A stretch of DNA of 64,000 bases from Lentisphaeria bacterium (GCA_017508385.1 JAFVZB010000073.1:58686-122685), one strand, 5' to 3'; shown: positions 50,138-59,246, counted from the stretch's first letter. The notes: generated by a model not told the origin, from the sequence alone. Made by a program: numbers and translations.

Positions 50138-50866
50138 ATGAACGTTTACCGTGAAAAATTGCGTCTGCGCCACCACCAGTGCGGTGCAGACTGCAAACTC
50201 AAACTCAAAAGTATTTTCGATCTGTTTCAGGATGCCGCCGCCGAACACGCAGACATCCTCGGCTGCGGCATGGAAAATATGCTCGAGCACAAGACTCTCT
50301 GGGTGCTCTCACGTCAGAAAATCGAGATCACCCGCCTGCCCGGTGTCGGTGAAGAGGTCACAGTAGAGACCTATCCGTGCGGCATGGAAAGACTCTTTGC
50401 CATAAGAGAGTACAGGATTTACGACGGTGACGGCAAACTCATAATCAACGGTACTGCAGCATGGCTGATACTTGATATGGATACGATCCGCCCCAAGCGT
50501 CTCACTCCTGAACTGCTTGCGCTGGTTCCGGATAACAGCAATCTGCCCGTGAGTTTCAGAGCTCTCGGCAAAATCGGCTGCGCTCCGCAGGAAAATGATT
50601 TACGTTTCACCTGCTGTGTCCGGGCAAGTGATATTGATATGAACCGCCACCTCAACAACGCAAATTATGCGGCGATGATTCAGGATGCTCTGGCAACAGA
50701 GGATATCACCATGCAGAATATTTCCACCGTGGAAATCAACTATCTGCACTCAGGACAAACCGGTGAGGAAATTTCTGTTCACCTGCAAAACAGCAGTGAC
50801 TGCGTTACCGTTTACGGACTTTGCGGAGAAAAATCCGCTTTCACTTCAAATGTCACTGTAAAGTAA
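50138..50866 (+). CDS. Acyl-ACP thioesterase (FatA-like)
   Basis: A 242-aa protein with two hotdog domains, matching bacterial acyl-ACP thioesterases of the plant FatA/FatB family. Domain 1 has LFQDAAAEHADILGCGME, KTLWVLSRQKIEITRLPGVG and YPCGMERLFAIREYRIYD. Domain 2 has ASDIDMNRHLNNANYAAMIQ, with the Asp/Asn/His active-site set DxNxHxNN. It would release free fatty acids from ACP. The ATG at 50138 lies two bases after the argS stop, with GAGG inside the argS end. The 3' end overlaps the converging metallophosphoesterase gene by 14 bp. Confidence 0.88.
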   Translation: MNVYREKLRLRHHQCGADCKLKLKSIFDLFQDAAAEHADILGCGMENMLEHKTLWVLSRQKIEITRLPGVGEEVTVETYPCGMERLFAIREYRIYDGDGKLIINGTAAWLILDMDTIRPKRLTPELLALVPDNSNLPVSFRALGKIGCAPQENDLRFTCCVRASDIDMNRHLNNANYAAMIQDALATEDITMQNISTVEINYLHSGQTGEEISVHLQNSSDCVTVYGLCGEKSAFTSNVTVK

Positions 50867-51962
50867 TCACAACTATTTCAGCCGGTACTCCGATGCGTAC
50901 CGGAAAACCGTTCCAGATACCGCTGCCATTGGAAACGATGAGCACGGTATCTTTTATTTTGTACATTCCTGAAACAAACCCTTTGTTGGCTTTGGCGACA
51001 AAATTTTTGAGCAGCGGAGCCATTCCTCCGTGAGTGTGTCCTGATAATTGCAGAGCAACTCCATGTTTTTCCGCCTCAAGAGCCAATTCCGGACGGTGCG
51101 CCAGAAGCACGGTCGGAGTTTTTTCAGGAATGCCCTCCAATGCCTTTTTTACATCGGGGAGAGGCAAACCATAGCTGCGTGCGGCACGGTCGGTAACTCC
51201 GGCAATCGCAACATTGCATGGCAGAAGCACATTCATGTTGTCGAGCATTTTTATTCCGAGACGCTCGAACTCAGCTTTCCACGGAACATATTTTGAGTAA
51301 TACTCGTGGTTGCCTGCGACTCCGAAAACTCCGTAACAGGCTTTCAGCTCTTTCAGCGGAGCGACATCGTCTGCCAAACGTGCTACACTTCCATCGACAA
51401 AATCACCGACGATGGCAATAACATCGGCTTTCTGCTCCATGGCACGGCGCACCATTCCGGAGATACGTTTTTTCCCGGTGAGAGGGTCGGCGTGTAAATC
51501 AGCGAGTACGGCAATCTTCAAGCCGGATGCCTCCGCTGGCAGGTCTTTGACTTTGACGGTGTAATGAGTCACCTGCGGGTCAGGTATCGCATTGTGAACT
51601 CCGATTGTGATGACCACAGCGGTGCACACAAGCAATACGGTGTGACACAATGAATCCATCTTGCGCCTGAAAGCTGCCGTCTTTTTCATCAAAACAGAGC
51701 CGCGCACCAGCTCGTACAGCAGCAGGGTCAAAAAAAAGTATATCATCGCCGCATAAAGCCATCCGCCGGATAATATCATCCAGCCGGGAACAACAGGAGC
51801 AAACAAATCTTTGCCGCCGATGAGACGTATGATCGGAAACTTCAACGCCGCCAGCAGCAGAGGAATTGCCACTATATATTTCCATTTTCCCTTTATCGGC
51901 CATATCACACGCCAGAAAATGAAGCATCCGACAAGGAAGCTCAATAACATTATTTTATACAT
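50853..51962 (-). CDS. Membrane-anchored metallophosphoesterase (YkuE/YaeI type)
   Basis: A 369-aa protein. About four hydrophobic segments occupy the first 150 residues (MLLSFLVGCFIFWRVIW; YIVAIPLLLAALKFPIIRLI; AAMIYFFLTLLLYELV; VLLVCTAVVITIGVHNAI). The calcineurin-like domain follows with IAVLADLHADPLTGK, IVGDFVDGS, GVAGNHEYYSKY, VLLAHRPE and LSGHTHGGM, which is the full metal-ligand set for a two-metal phosphoesterase. This type includes UDP-diacylglucosamine pyrophosphatase-like and YkuE-like enzymes; the substrate is unknown. Start 51962 is chosen because CGGAG lies 6 bp upstream; earlier in-frame starts lack ribosome sites and cross the promoter. Confidence 0.87.
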   Translation of the reverse strand: MYKIMLLSFLVGCFIFWRVIWPIKGKWKYIVAIPLLLAALKFPIIRLIGGKDLFAPVVPGWMILSGGWLYAAMIYFFLTLLLYELVRGSVLMKKTAAFRRKMDSLCHTVLLVCTAVVITIGVHNAIPDPQVTHYTVKVKDLPAEASGLKIAVLADLHADPLTGKKRISGMVRRAMEQKADVIAIVGDFVDGSVARLADDVAPLKELKACYGVFGVAGNHEYYSKYVPWKAEFERLGIKMLDNMNVLLPCNVAIAGVTDRAARSYGLPLPDVKKALEGIPEKTPTVLLAHRPELALEAEKHGVALQLSGHTHGGMAPLLKNFVAKANKGFVSGMYKIKDTVLIVSNGSGIWNGFPVRIGVPAEIVVITLQ

Positions 51963-52000
51963 AGACTTCTCCGGAAACATATTTTTATTGCTTTTTATAT

Positions 52001-52029
52001 AAGATAGTGTAAAACAGCCTTTTTTGCAA
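52001..52029 (-). promoter_or_regulatory. Predicted promoter of the metallophosphoesterase gene
   Basis: Minus strand: TTGCAA (52029-52024), 17-bp spacer, TATCTT (52006-52001), 38 bp before the ATG. Confidence 0.5.
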
Positions 52030-52037
52030 GCAGCAAC

Positions 52038-52066
52038 TTGACAAAGTTCCCGATTGATGCTACTTT
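52038..52066 (+). promoter_or_regulatory. Predicted promoter of the NhaC gene
   Basis: TTGACA (52038-52043), 17-bp spacer, TACTTT (52061-52066), 43 bp before the ATG. It is back-to-back with the metallophosphoesterase promoter, only 8 bp apart. Confidence 0.5.
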
Positions 52067-52109
52067 CTGCAAATGAAGTTTGCAACAACTGTAAAAGAGG
52101 AATATTCAC

Positions 52110-53432
52110 ATGAAAACTTTGAAAAACAAACACGGTATGCTTGCCTTGCTGCCGTTTCTCGTCTTTGCCGTATTCTATCTCGGATTGTCACTCTGGACAG
52201 GTGACTTTTACCGGGTTCCGATGACCGTTACCTTTCTTGTCGCCTCAGCGGTTGCGATATGTATGCACCCTCCCCGCCTGCTTGAGCGCAACGTGGGAAT
52301 TTTTGCCCGCGGTATGGGTAACGAAAACATCATGATAATGTGCCTGATATTCATTCTCGCCGGAGCTTTCGCCGCTGCCGCTCAGGAAATGGGAGCAGTT
52401 GATGCCACAGTAAAAATAGCCGGAAGTCTGATTCCGCCGTCGCTGATACTGCCGGGAATTTTTATCGTTTCATGTTTTATATCACTCGCTGTCGGAACCA
52501 GTTGCGGAACCATCGCCGCCATGACTCCGATCGCCATAAGCATGACGGGAAAACTCGGAATAACTCCGGAAATAATGCTCGGCTGCGTCATCGGAGGAGC
52601 CATGTTCGGAGATAATATATCCATGATATCCGACACCACTATTGCCGCCACCAGATGCCTCAATATTTCCATGCGGGATAAATTTCTTTCAAACATCAGC
52701 TTCGCACTCCCGGCGGCAATCGTGTCGCTGCTCATTTATATCGTGTTCAGTCAGAATATCGTATCTCAAGCGGCGGCGTTTGTTCAAACTCCTGATTGGC
52801 AGGATATTATCAGAACTGTTCCCTACCTGCTCATTCTGGTACTGGCTCTCTGCGGACTCAATGTTATGGCTCTGCTGTTCGGAGCCTCTGTTGTTGCTGT
52901 CATCATTGGAATACTGCTCGGAAACTTCGATTTCATCCAAGCTCTTTCGATTCTCGGCAAAGGATGTCTCAACATGGCAGAAACGCTCTTCGTCGCCATC
53001 CTCGCAGGAGGTCTGCTGGCAGTGGTAAAATACTACGGCGGAGTCGCATGGATGATGCAGAAAATCGAAAGCATGATAAAAAGCAAAATCGGCTGTGAGC
53101 TGGGAACCGCTCTACTTGTCTCGGTGGTCAACCTCTTCACCGCAAACAACACGGTTTCCATCGTTATCGCAGGTCCGATCGCCAAAGAGCTGGCACAGAA
53201 ATACTCATGCAATCCCAAACGCATCGCAAGTATTCTTGATGCCTCAAGCTGTATTTTACAGGGAGTTATTCCTTACGGCGCACAAATGCTCATCGCAACC
53301 GGAATAGCCAACGGCGGCGGAATGAAAGTCTCACCGGTAAAACTCATCATACATTGCCACTATCAGCAGATTCTGCTGGCGGCAATGCTCTTGTGGATTT
53401 TTATCAGACGCAAAAACAATCAGAATGCCTGA
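52110..53432 (+). CDS. Na+/H+ antiporter, NhaC family
   Basis: A 440-aa membrane protein with about 11-12 hydrophobic segments. Family blocks include MIMCLIFILAGAFAAAAQEM, SCFISLAVGTSCGTIAAMTP and GCVIGGAMFGDNISMISDTT, in which the GDN...SDT acidic residues sit in the transport core. LLVSVVNLFTANNTVSIVIA and SILDASSCILQGVIPYGAQM in the second half mirror the first (inverted repeat fold). It exchanges Na+ for H+ across the inner membrane, and the related exchange of metabolites by NhaC-like proteins cannot be excluded. GAGGAA precedes the ATG. The 3' end overlaps the converging kinase gene by 13 bp. Confidence 0.88.
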   Translation: MKTLKNKHGMLALLPFLVFAVFYLGLSLWTGDFYRVPMTVTFLVASAVAICMHPPRLLERNVGIFARGMGNENIMIMCLIFILAGAFAAAAQEMGAVDATVKIAGSLIPPSLILPGIFIVSCFISLAVGTSCGTIAAMTPIAISMTGKLGITPEIMLGCVIGGAMFGDNISMISDTTIAATRCLNISMRDKFLSNISFALPAAIVSLLIYIVFSQNIVSQAAAFVQTPDWQDIIRTVPYLLILVLALCGLNVMALLFGASVVAVIIGILLGNFDFIQALSILGKGCLNMAETLFVAILAGGLLAVVKYYGGVAWMMQKIESMIKSKIGCELGTALLVSVVNLFTANNTVSIVIAGPIAKELAQKYSCNPKRIASILDASSCILQGVIPYGAQMLIATGIANGGGMKVSPVKLIIHCHYQQILLAAMLLWIFIRRKNNQNA

Positions 53433-55978
53433 GGAAACTTTTCAAGAACACTCTTCCAGTGTTTCGCAGAAGTTTGTTTTTTAAGCACTTGCGCCGGTTT
53501 TTCTGCGATCAGAGCAACGTAAAAGTTGATGTCTCTGAACTCTTTCATTTTCTTTAATGAAGAGAAATCTATCGACCGATTCTTCAACATGACCTGAGCA
53601 GGTTTTCCGTTGAATGGTTTGTAACGCAGTACGCCATCGGCTGAGAGTCCGAGCATCTGGACGATCTCTCTCCGCCTTTTTTCCGGATTTACCATGCGGA
53701 TGGTTACTACTTTTTCTGAAACGTCGGCAATCTTATCAGCGAACGACTGAAAATCAGCAACGCATTGTTTAACTGCTGCGATATCACTCTGATAGGCTTT
53801 TATCGCCCGATCCTCTTCGTCGGTAAAACCGCGGTTGAGGGGATTGTCATTTATCAACTGCAAGGCGGCATTGTAGTTATCCACACCTCTGCCGCAGAAA
53901 ATATCGACTGCGCCGCGAACAAGTGCGGTGCTCAAGCGGTTTATCTCACTTTTGAGCTTGGCATAACTCTGCTTGCGCTCCTGCTCAAGTTTCTGATTTT
54001 CGAGCTCGATGCGTTTCTTTTCTTCGGCAATTCTGCGGGCTTCCTCGAGGCGCTTTTTTTCCTCAGCTTCACTGGCGAGGCGCGCCTTTTCCTCTATTTG
54101 GCGAAGTTTTTCGATATGAGCGGCATGAACTCTGTCACGGTACGGAGCAAACACCACCAACTCATCGACCCGGTGCCAAATCTCAAGCAGCGGTTTGGCA
54201 GTACGGCGCTCCTCAGCAGTCTGCGGAGTTGAAAAATACCCGAGCTCAGGCAGCATCATTGCGTGCCATCCCGATTTATTCTGCGGATCGTTGCGATAAG
54301 CTGAAAGATATTTTTCCACCTTATCCTTGAACTCCTTGCGGGTTTCAGGAGCTTTTTTGACCGGAACTTCAGGTTTCTGAACTTTTTGCTCTGCGGTTTT
54401 CGGAGTCTCTGCACTCTTTTCGCCGCTGCCATCTGTCAACTTTTTGAACGCCTTGTTCAACGACATTGCATAAGGTTTTGCAAACGGAGGCATCCACTCT
54501 TTTTCTGCACAGAAACAGAGCACTCCGGCGGCTGAGAGTATGAGAATCAAAACAACTGCGCATGAAATAAGCGTGATCACCAGAGCTTTCCTGCTCTTTT
54601 TGGGAGCTGAAGCAATCAACTCCTCGACCTCCTCTTTCTCTTCCTCTGCCGCCTCGGCGTCACTCTGTTTGGCAATCAGAGCCGAGCGGACAGACTGGGA
54701 GTCATCACTGGCTTCGTTTGAAGTTTTTTCCGGAACAACAGCAGGCTCCTCTTTCTTTTCAGCTTCAACCGGAGACGGCGGAGTCACAGGAGTTTCCGGA
54801 GCAGCCATTTTTGCTCCGGACGGCGGAACTGGTGACACTGGTGACACAGGAGTTACGGGAGCCGCTTTTTTTGCTCCGGACGGCGGAACCGGGGAAACAG
54901 GTGCCACAGGAGTTACGGGAGCCGCTTTTTTTGCTCCGGACGGCGGGACAGGTGAAACTGACAACCCCTTTTTAGCTCCGGGAGTCTTCAATTTCAACTT
55001 CAAACTCGGGAGTGCTTTTTTCTGCGGAGCAGTATTGCCGCGCAAAGCCTCGTCGATATCTTTTATGAGCTCCTTAGGCTCCTGATAACGCTCTTCGATA
55101 TTTCTTGCCATCATCTTCATGATGATAGCGTTGACCGCCTCAGGCACATCGGGATTCACCGTATTGGGCGGCTCAAGATTTCCCTCAACGTGCTTGTGTG
55201 ACATCTCTTCGACAGTGTCGGCAACATAAGCGTAACGTCCGGTAACCATCTGGTAAAATGTAGCTCCGAGACTGTAAATATCACTGCGGACATCGGTCGG
55301 AACTCCGGTGAGCTGCTCAGGACTGATGTACTGCGGAGTACCCAGCACCTCATCCCCGGCCTCAGCGTGTACATCATTGACTCCGGCTTTTCTGGCAAGT
55401 CCGAGGTCGGCAAGTTTGGCAAAGCCGTTGGCATCGAGCATGATATTGTCGGGCTTGATATCCTGATGCACCAGACGCTGTTCACGCCATGCGGCATCAA
55501 GCGCACTTGCGATTTCACGGATAACTTTCAATGCCCGCTCAGGAGCAATCACTTTTTCCCGCTGGATGATCTGTTTGAAAGTCTCTCCGCGGATAAGTTC
55601 CATGGCAAAGTAAAACACTCCGTCTTCCTCGCCGACGGCGTACGCCTGGACGATGTTGGGGTGATTGACTTTTGCCGCCGCCCTCGCCTCACGGAAGAGT
55701 CCGTCAACATACTCTTTGTCTCCGGTAAACTTCTGCTGAAGTATCTTCAGGGCAACTTTGCGGTCGAGCGATATCTGGCGGGCAAGGTAGATTTCACCCA
55801 TACCGCCTTTGCCGAGCACGGACTCAATGAGAAAATCTCCGATGACCATGCCGGGAAAAACATTTTCCTGAGGCAGTTCAAACTCTTTCCGGCACACCGG
55901 ACACTCAGTTTTTCCGGACTCAACTGCATTTTCCGGAATCTGAAATATTTTTTTGCAATCTTCACAATACAGTTTCAT
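53420..55978 (-). CDS. Transmembrane Ser/Thr protein kinase with N-terminal zinc ribbon
   Basis: An 852-aa PVC-type kinase. Residues 1-35 hold a zinc ribbon (C5/C8, C26/C29). The kinase domain (about 47-315) has GKGGMGEIYLA, K78 in VALKIL, HQDIKPDN with D173 (Arg of HRD replaced by Gln), DLG in place of DFG at 191-193, and GTPQYISPEQL. A proline/alanine-rich linker contains three exact-length 20-residue repeats (341-400), and an acidic stretch follows. One membrane helix (about 465-490) places the remaining 360 residues outside. These include a Glu/Lys/Arg coiled coil (about 620-700) and a C-terminal domain ending KHWKSVLEKF. The start overlaps the PpiC stop (ATGA). Confidence 0.9.
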   Translation of the reverse strand: MKLYCEDCKKIFQIPENAVESGKTECPVCRKEFELPQENVFPGMVIGDFLIESVLGKGGMGEIYLARQISLDRKVALKILQQKFTGDKEYVDGLFREARAAAKVNHPNIVQAYAVGEEDGVFYFAMELIRGETFKQIIQREKVIAPERALKVIREIASALDAAWREQRLVHQDIKPDNIMLDANGFAKLADLGLARKAGVNDVHAEAGDEVLGTPQYISPEQLTGVPTDVRSDIYSLGATFYQMVTGRYAYVADTVEEMSHKHVEGNLEPPNTVNPDVPEAVNAIIMKMMARNIEERYQEPKELIKDIDEALRGNTAPQKKALPSLKLKLKTPGAKKGLSVSPVPPSGAKKAAPVTPVAPVSPVPPSGAKKAAPVTPVSPVSPVPPSGAKMAAPETPVTPPSPVEAEKKEEPAVVPEKTSNEASDDSQSVRSALIAKQSDAEAAEEEKEEVEELIASAPKKSRKALVITLISCAVVLILILSAAGVLCFCAEKEWMPPFAKPYAMSLNKAFKKLTDGSGEKSAETPKTAEQKVQKPEVPVKKAPETRKEFKDKVEKYLSAYRNDPQNKSGWHAMMLPELGYFSTPQTAEERRTAKPLLEIWHRVDELVVFAPYRDRVHAAHIEKLRQIEEKARLASEAEEKKRLEEARRIAEEKKRIELENQKLEQERKQSYAKLKSEINRLSTALVRGAVDIFCGRGVDNYNAALQLINDNPLNRGFTDEEDRAIKAYQSDIAAVKQCVADFQSFADKIADVSEKVVTIRMVNPEKRRREIVQMLGLSADGVLRYKPFNGKPAQVMLKNRSIDFSSLKKMKEFRDINFYVALIAEKPAQVLKKQTSAKHWKSVLEKFPQAF
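54779..54958 (-). repeat. Three 60-bp tandem repeats inside the kinase gene
   Basis: Encodes 3 x 20 residues of the form VSPVPPSGAKKAAPVTPV + two more, in the linker between kinase domain and membrane helix. Near-identical at DNA level (e.g. GCTCCGGACGGCGG recurs every 60 bp). It is in frame, so copy number can change without breaking the gene. Confidence 0.9.
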
Positions 55979-56979
55979 TTTTCCACTTTCTGATTTTCAT
56001 AAGTTTCCGGAATGAAAAAATAGCGTACAACTGCCTTTTTCCGGAGAGAGAGTTTATATTCCTCAAAGCGCATTTCGCGCCGCTTTGCTTCAAGTTTCTC
56101 ACGCAGTGCCGGCAAAACAGAAAAATAATCATTGCTGCTGCCGGGAATAAACTTTACGACTTTGAGAAAGTTTATTCCCTCTGCGGTTTTTACCGGTCCG
56201 TAAACTCTGCCGTTTTCAAAAACTTTTATCGCACTTGAAAACTCACTTCTCAAGCGCCGGATTTCGATTGCACCGAGAAGTCCGCCGTTGTCCCTGCCGG
56301 GTCCCTCGCTGTAACGAGAGGCAAGTTCCGCAAACATTTCAGGAGCGTTTTTCAACTTTCCGGCTATTTCTGAAGCCGCAGCTTCATCTTTCACCAGTAT
56401 CATGGCGAGCTCAACGCTGTCAGGCTTGAGGAACTCATCTTTATGGCTGTTGTAGTAGTTGTACAGCTCTTCAGGAGTAACGACATTTCCGATCATTGCA
56501 CAGCGGTGAAGCATAAGCTGAACTGCCATGTACTCCTCAACGTCGCTGCGCATTTTGGCGTATTCAACACCGGCACGCCTGAGTTTTGCAATAAAATCCT
56601 GACGTGACTTTGCACCCATATTTACCGCAACACGGTCAAGTTCGGCATCGATTTCCCGGGCAGGAATCCTGAATTTCCCCGCACGGTAATCAGCAACTAT
56701 AAGCTTGCGGTCAATAAGCTCATCCACAGCCTTTTTGCGGATGTCAAAAATAACCTGCGCAAGTTCGCTGCTCTGACATGAGGCATAAGCGACATACTCC
56801 TTATCCCTGGTGTATGGAAGTATATCATGCAGACTTATCGCCTCACCGTTCACCGACGCAAGAATAGAATTCAACTCCCTGCCGTCAGCTGCGGGCTTCA
56901 ACACAAAATTTCCCTTATCCGCCGCAATTACAGGCAAATATATCAGAAGAAAAATAATAACAAAATATAACTTACTCAA
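55975..56979 (-). CDS. Exported PpiC/SurA-type peptidyl-prolyl isomerase
   Basis: A 334-aa protein from a TTG start at 56979, which begins directly with a signal peptide (SKLYFVIIFLLIYLPVIA, cleavage near AADK). A SurA-like N-domain follows (NSILASVNGEAISLHDIL; ELIDRKLIVADYRAG), then a parvulin domain with VELAMILVKDEAAASEIAG, RYSEGPGRDNGGLLGAI and VYGPVKTAEGINFLKVVKF. The frame is open upstream to a GTG at 57087 that overlaps the tsaC stop; this longer form would bury the signal 36 residues in and cross a good promoter, so I prefer the TTG, although its ribosome site is poor. The kinase gene is coupled by an ATGA overlap. It probably helps fold outer-membrane or secreted proteins. Confidence 0.8.
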   Translation of the reverse strand: MSKLYFVIIFLLIYLPVIAADKGNFVLKPAADGRELNSILASVNGEAISLHDILPYTRDKEYVAYASCQSSELAQVIFDIRKKAVDELIDRKLIVADYRAGKFRIPAREIDAELDRVAVNMGAKSRQDFIAKLRRAGVEYAKMRSDVEEYMAVQLMLHRCAMIGNVVTPEELYNYYNSHKDEFLKPDSVELAMILVKDEAAASEIAGKLKNAPEMFAELASRYSEGPGRDNGGLLGAIEIRRLRSEFSSAIKVFENGRVYGPVKTAEGINFLKVVKFIPGSSNDYFSVLPALREKLEAKRREMRFEEYKLSLRKKAVVRYFFIPETYENQKVEK

Positions 56980-57025
56980 AATAATTCGGAACTCTTTGAT
57001 AATTATACTGGAAAACGACACCGAT

Positions 57026-57054
57026 AATATAATTGTAAAAACACGTTTTTTCAA
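57026..57054 (-). promoter_or_regulatory. Predicted promoter of the PpiC-kinase operon
   Basis: Minus strand: TTGAAA (57054-57049), 17-bp spacer, TATATT (57031-57026), 46 bp before the TTG start. It lies inside the alternative longer reading frame. Confidence 0.5.
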
Positions 57055-57083
57055 GCATCTTAACGGCAAAAAACGGCCGTTTT

Positions 57084-57668
57084 TCACAATTCAACAACAA
57101 CTTTTCCCTGACGCAGTATCATCGGAGTTTCTTTTACCGTGTCAACAACGGTGGAGCCTGCCGCATCACTCGGAAGTGCTCCGCCGTCAACAGCGATATC
57201 AGGCTCGCCGTCGAGCTGCTCAAGAGCCTGCTCAAGCGAGAGAGCATCCGGCATTCCCGAGGCGTTGGCACTGGTCTGCACCAATGGCTCATCAAGAAAC
57301 TCCTGCAGCTGCCGGATAAAGGGATGATCGGGTATTCTCACCGCCTGAGTTTTTCCGTCAGTACGGGATACGATAAGCGTGACCGCTCCGGGGAAATACC
57401 TGCGGGCAAGAGTAACGGCGATATCTGAAAATACCAGACCGTACTTTTCAGGAGCATCATAATCCCGGATGAACCATCCGAAAAACTTTCCGGCATTCCG
57501 GTGTTTCAAGCTCCGTATTTTTTCCACAGCCACAGCATCCGAGGCGCGGCATATCAAACCGTAAACGGTCTCGGTCGGAACAAGTGCCACCGCTCCCGGC
57601 TGTTTCAGCACATCAGCTGTCTGCCGGGCAGCGGAAACAAGCTCATCACTCCTCTTCAGGATCTTCAT
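57084..57668 (-). CDS. tsaC: Threonylcarbamoyl-AMP synthase (Sua5/YrdC family)
   Basis: A 194-aa YrdC-domain protein. GAVALVPTETVYGLICRASD is the classical opening, followed by KIRSLKHRNAGKFFGWFI, in which KxR...K residues bind substrate. The next blocks are YFPGAVTLIVSRTD, RIPDHPFIRQLQEF and LVQTSANASGMPD. DGGALPSDAAGSTVVD ends the domain. The C-terminal Sua5 extension is absent. It makes threonylcarbamoyl-adenylate for t6A37 of tRNA. The ATG at 57668 lies within the last codons of the symporter gene (23-bp overlap) with no good ribosome site of its own, so translation probably depends on the symporter. Confidence 0.92.
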   Translation of the reverse strand: MKILKRSDELVSAARQTADVLKQPGAVALVPTETVYGLICRASDAVAVEKIRSLKHRNAGKFFGWFIRDYDAPEKYGLVFSDIAVTLARRYFPGAVTLIVSRTDGKTQAVRIPDHPFIRQLQEFLDEPLVQTSANASGMPDALSLEQALEQLDGEPDIAVDGGALPSDAAGSTVVDTVKETPMILRQGKVVVEL

Positions 57669-59208
57669 TTCCGGCAAAACGTTTGGTGATGCACCCGCCA
57701 AGATGGCAGAACAGGAAACAGATTATTCCTGAGGCAAAGCCGTAAACGGCTCCGCAGGTCTGGGCACGCTCAAAGCCGTCACTCTGGAGCAGCTCTGTAA
57801 ATCCGAGGCTGCTTCCGCAGACACAAATAAAGGTGTAGAAGAGCCAGACAGCGGTCGAAACAAACATGACCGCCCACACGGTCGAACGGCTCGCTTTGGG
57901 AACGTAAAGAGCGATGATGACCGGCAGGAACACCACAACCAGCTGACTTGTCCAGCAGTTCACCATGAGGGCGTAGATGCTTTTTGAAGTGAAGGCAAGC
58001 ACCGTGGCGATCACCAGAAGGATAAAGGTGGTGACACGGGTGCGGAAAAGCATCTTCTTGGGGTCGTTGGTGGGAACGAACTCATCAAGCACGTTACGCA
58101 CCAGAAGCGAACTTCCTGCAAGCAGTGAGCTGTCTGCGCTGCTCATAATAGCTGAAACCAGAGCCGCAAGGAACACGGTCATGGCAAGAGGATGAATTGA
58201 GCCGAGTATCAGAATCGCCATGCGGGGCATGACCTGATTTTCGAGGTCTCCGCCCATGGTCTCAGGAGTGATATTGTATTTAGCCAGCACGATACGGGCG
58301 GCAAAACCGATCATGATCGGAATGACACCGACAAGCAGATAGAGGAATCCGGAAATCACCGAACTTGAAACTGCAACTTTGGCACTGCGGCTGGCAAGTG
58401 AACGCTGAATGAGATCCTGACCGACCATACAACCGAGTCCCATAATGATCCAGCTGCCGATGTAGTAGGTCACATCGTTGACGCAGGTGACTTCGCCGAT
58501 ACCGAGAGAAAGGTCTCCGGGTTTGAGAGAACTAATGATGCACTCCATGCCGCCCGCCTCGTTGATGGAAAAGGGCATGATGACCACAAGTCCGAGAGCG
58601 AGAAGCGAGACCTGCACCACGTCAGTGAGAGTAACTGCCCACATTCCTCCGGAAACGGTGTAAATCAACACTACAACAGCTCCGATAAGAGTGCCTTTGA
58701 ACACGGATATTCCGGTGATGACGTGCAGAATAGTACCCATTCCGAGCAGCTGAGCGGCGATCCAGCCGATGTAAACGGGAAGCATCCAGAGTGAAGCGTA
58801 AATTCCGGCACCCCGTCCGAAACGTGCGGAAATGATGTCGGTCACGGTCAGATACTTCTTTTTGCGCAGCAAGCCGACGATAAAGACACCTGCGAGCATC
58901 AAACTGAGACTGGCTCCGAGGGGATCGGCAAGAACTCCGCCGATGCCGTCACTGTAAACGGTCGCAGCAACTCCCATGCTGGAGCCGGCTCCGAACCAGG
59001 TGGCGAGCAAAGTTGCAGTAGCCATCCAGAGCGGCAATCGTCGTCCGGCAACGAGAAAGTCTTTCATGCTGTTGACTTTTTTGCCGGAGTACAGACCGAT
59101 GAGAAGAAGTATTCCCATGTAGACTGCCATGCCGATCCAAAGCATCATTTTTGTTTTGGAATCGAGCCCCATTGAGCCAGCTGCGCTGTTGAGAATGATG
59201 TTGTTCAC
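57646..59208 (-). CDS. Sodium:solute symporter (SSS family)
   Basis: A 520-aa membrane protein with about 13 hydrophobic segments. Family blocks are LIGLYSGKKVNSMKDFLVAG, RRLPLWMATATLLATWFGAG, YTVSGGMWAVTLTDVVQ and VSAIMSSADSSLLAGSSLLV, the last near the sodium-binding site. It resembles the proline/pantothenate and acetate branches as much as the sugar branch, so the substrate is open. The start is GTG at 59208 with AGGA 11 bp upstream. It lies 38 bp after the secreted esterase gene, which suggests a common transcript and uptake of a product of that enzyme (inference). Confidence 0.87.
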   Translation of the reverse strand: MNNIILNSAAGSMGLDSKTKMMLWIGMAVYMGILLLIGLYSGKKVNSMKDFLVAGRRLPLWMATATLLATWFGAGSSMGVAATVYSDGIGGVLADPLGASLSLMLAGVFIVGLLRKKKYLTVTDIISARFGRGAGIYASLWMLPVYIGWIAAQLLGMGTILHVITGISVFKGTLIGAVVVLIYTVSGGMWAVTLTDVVQVSLLALGLVVIMPFSINEAGGMECIISSLKPGDLSLGIGEVTCVNDVTYYIGSWIIMGLGCMVGQDLIQRSLASRSAKVAVSSSVISGFLYLLVGVIPIMIGFAARIVLAKYNITPETMGGDLENQVMPRMAILILGSIHPLAMTVFLAALVSAIMSSADSSLLAGSSLLVRNVLDEFVPTNDPKKMLFRTRVTTFILLVIATVLAFTSKSIYALMVNCWTSQLVVVFLPVIIALYVPKASRSTVWAVMFVSTAVWLFYTFICVCGSSLGFTELLQSDGFERAQTCGAVYGFASGIICFLFCHLGGCITKRFAGNEDPEEE

Positions 59209-59246
59209 TGTCGTAGAGTTCCTGTTCTTGTTGTTTGTTTATATTT

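Noticed and set aside
54779..54958. Regular 60-bp repeats considered as a CRISPR array
   Set aside because: They are contiguous, in frame and without unique spacers, inside a kinase coding region.
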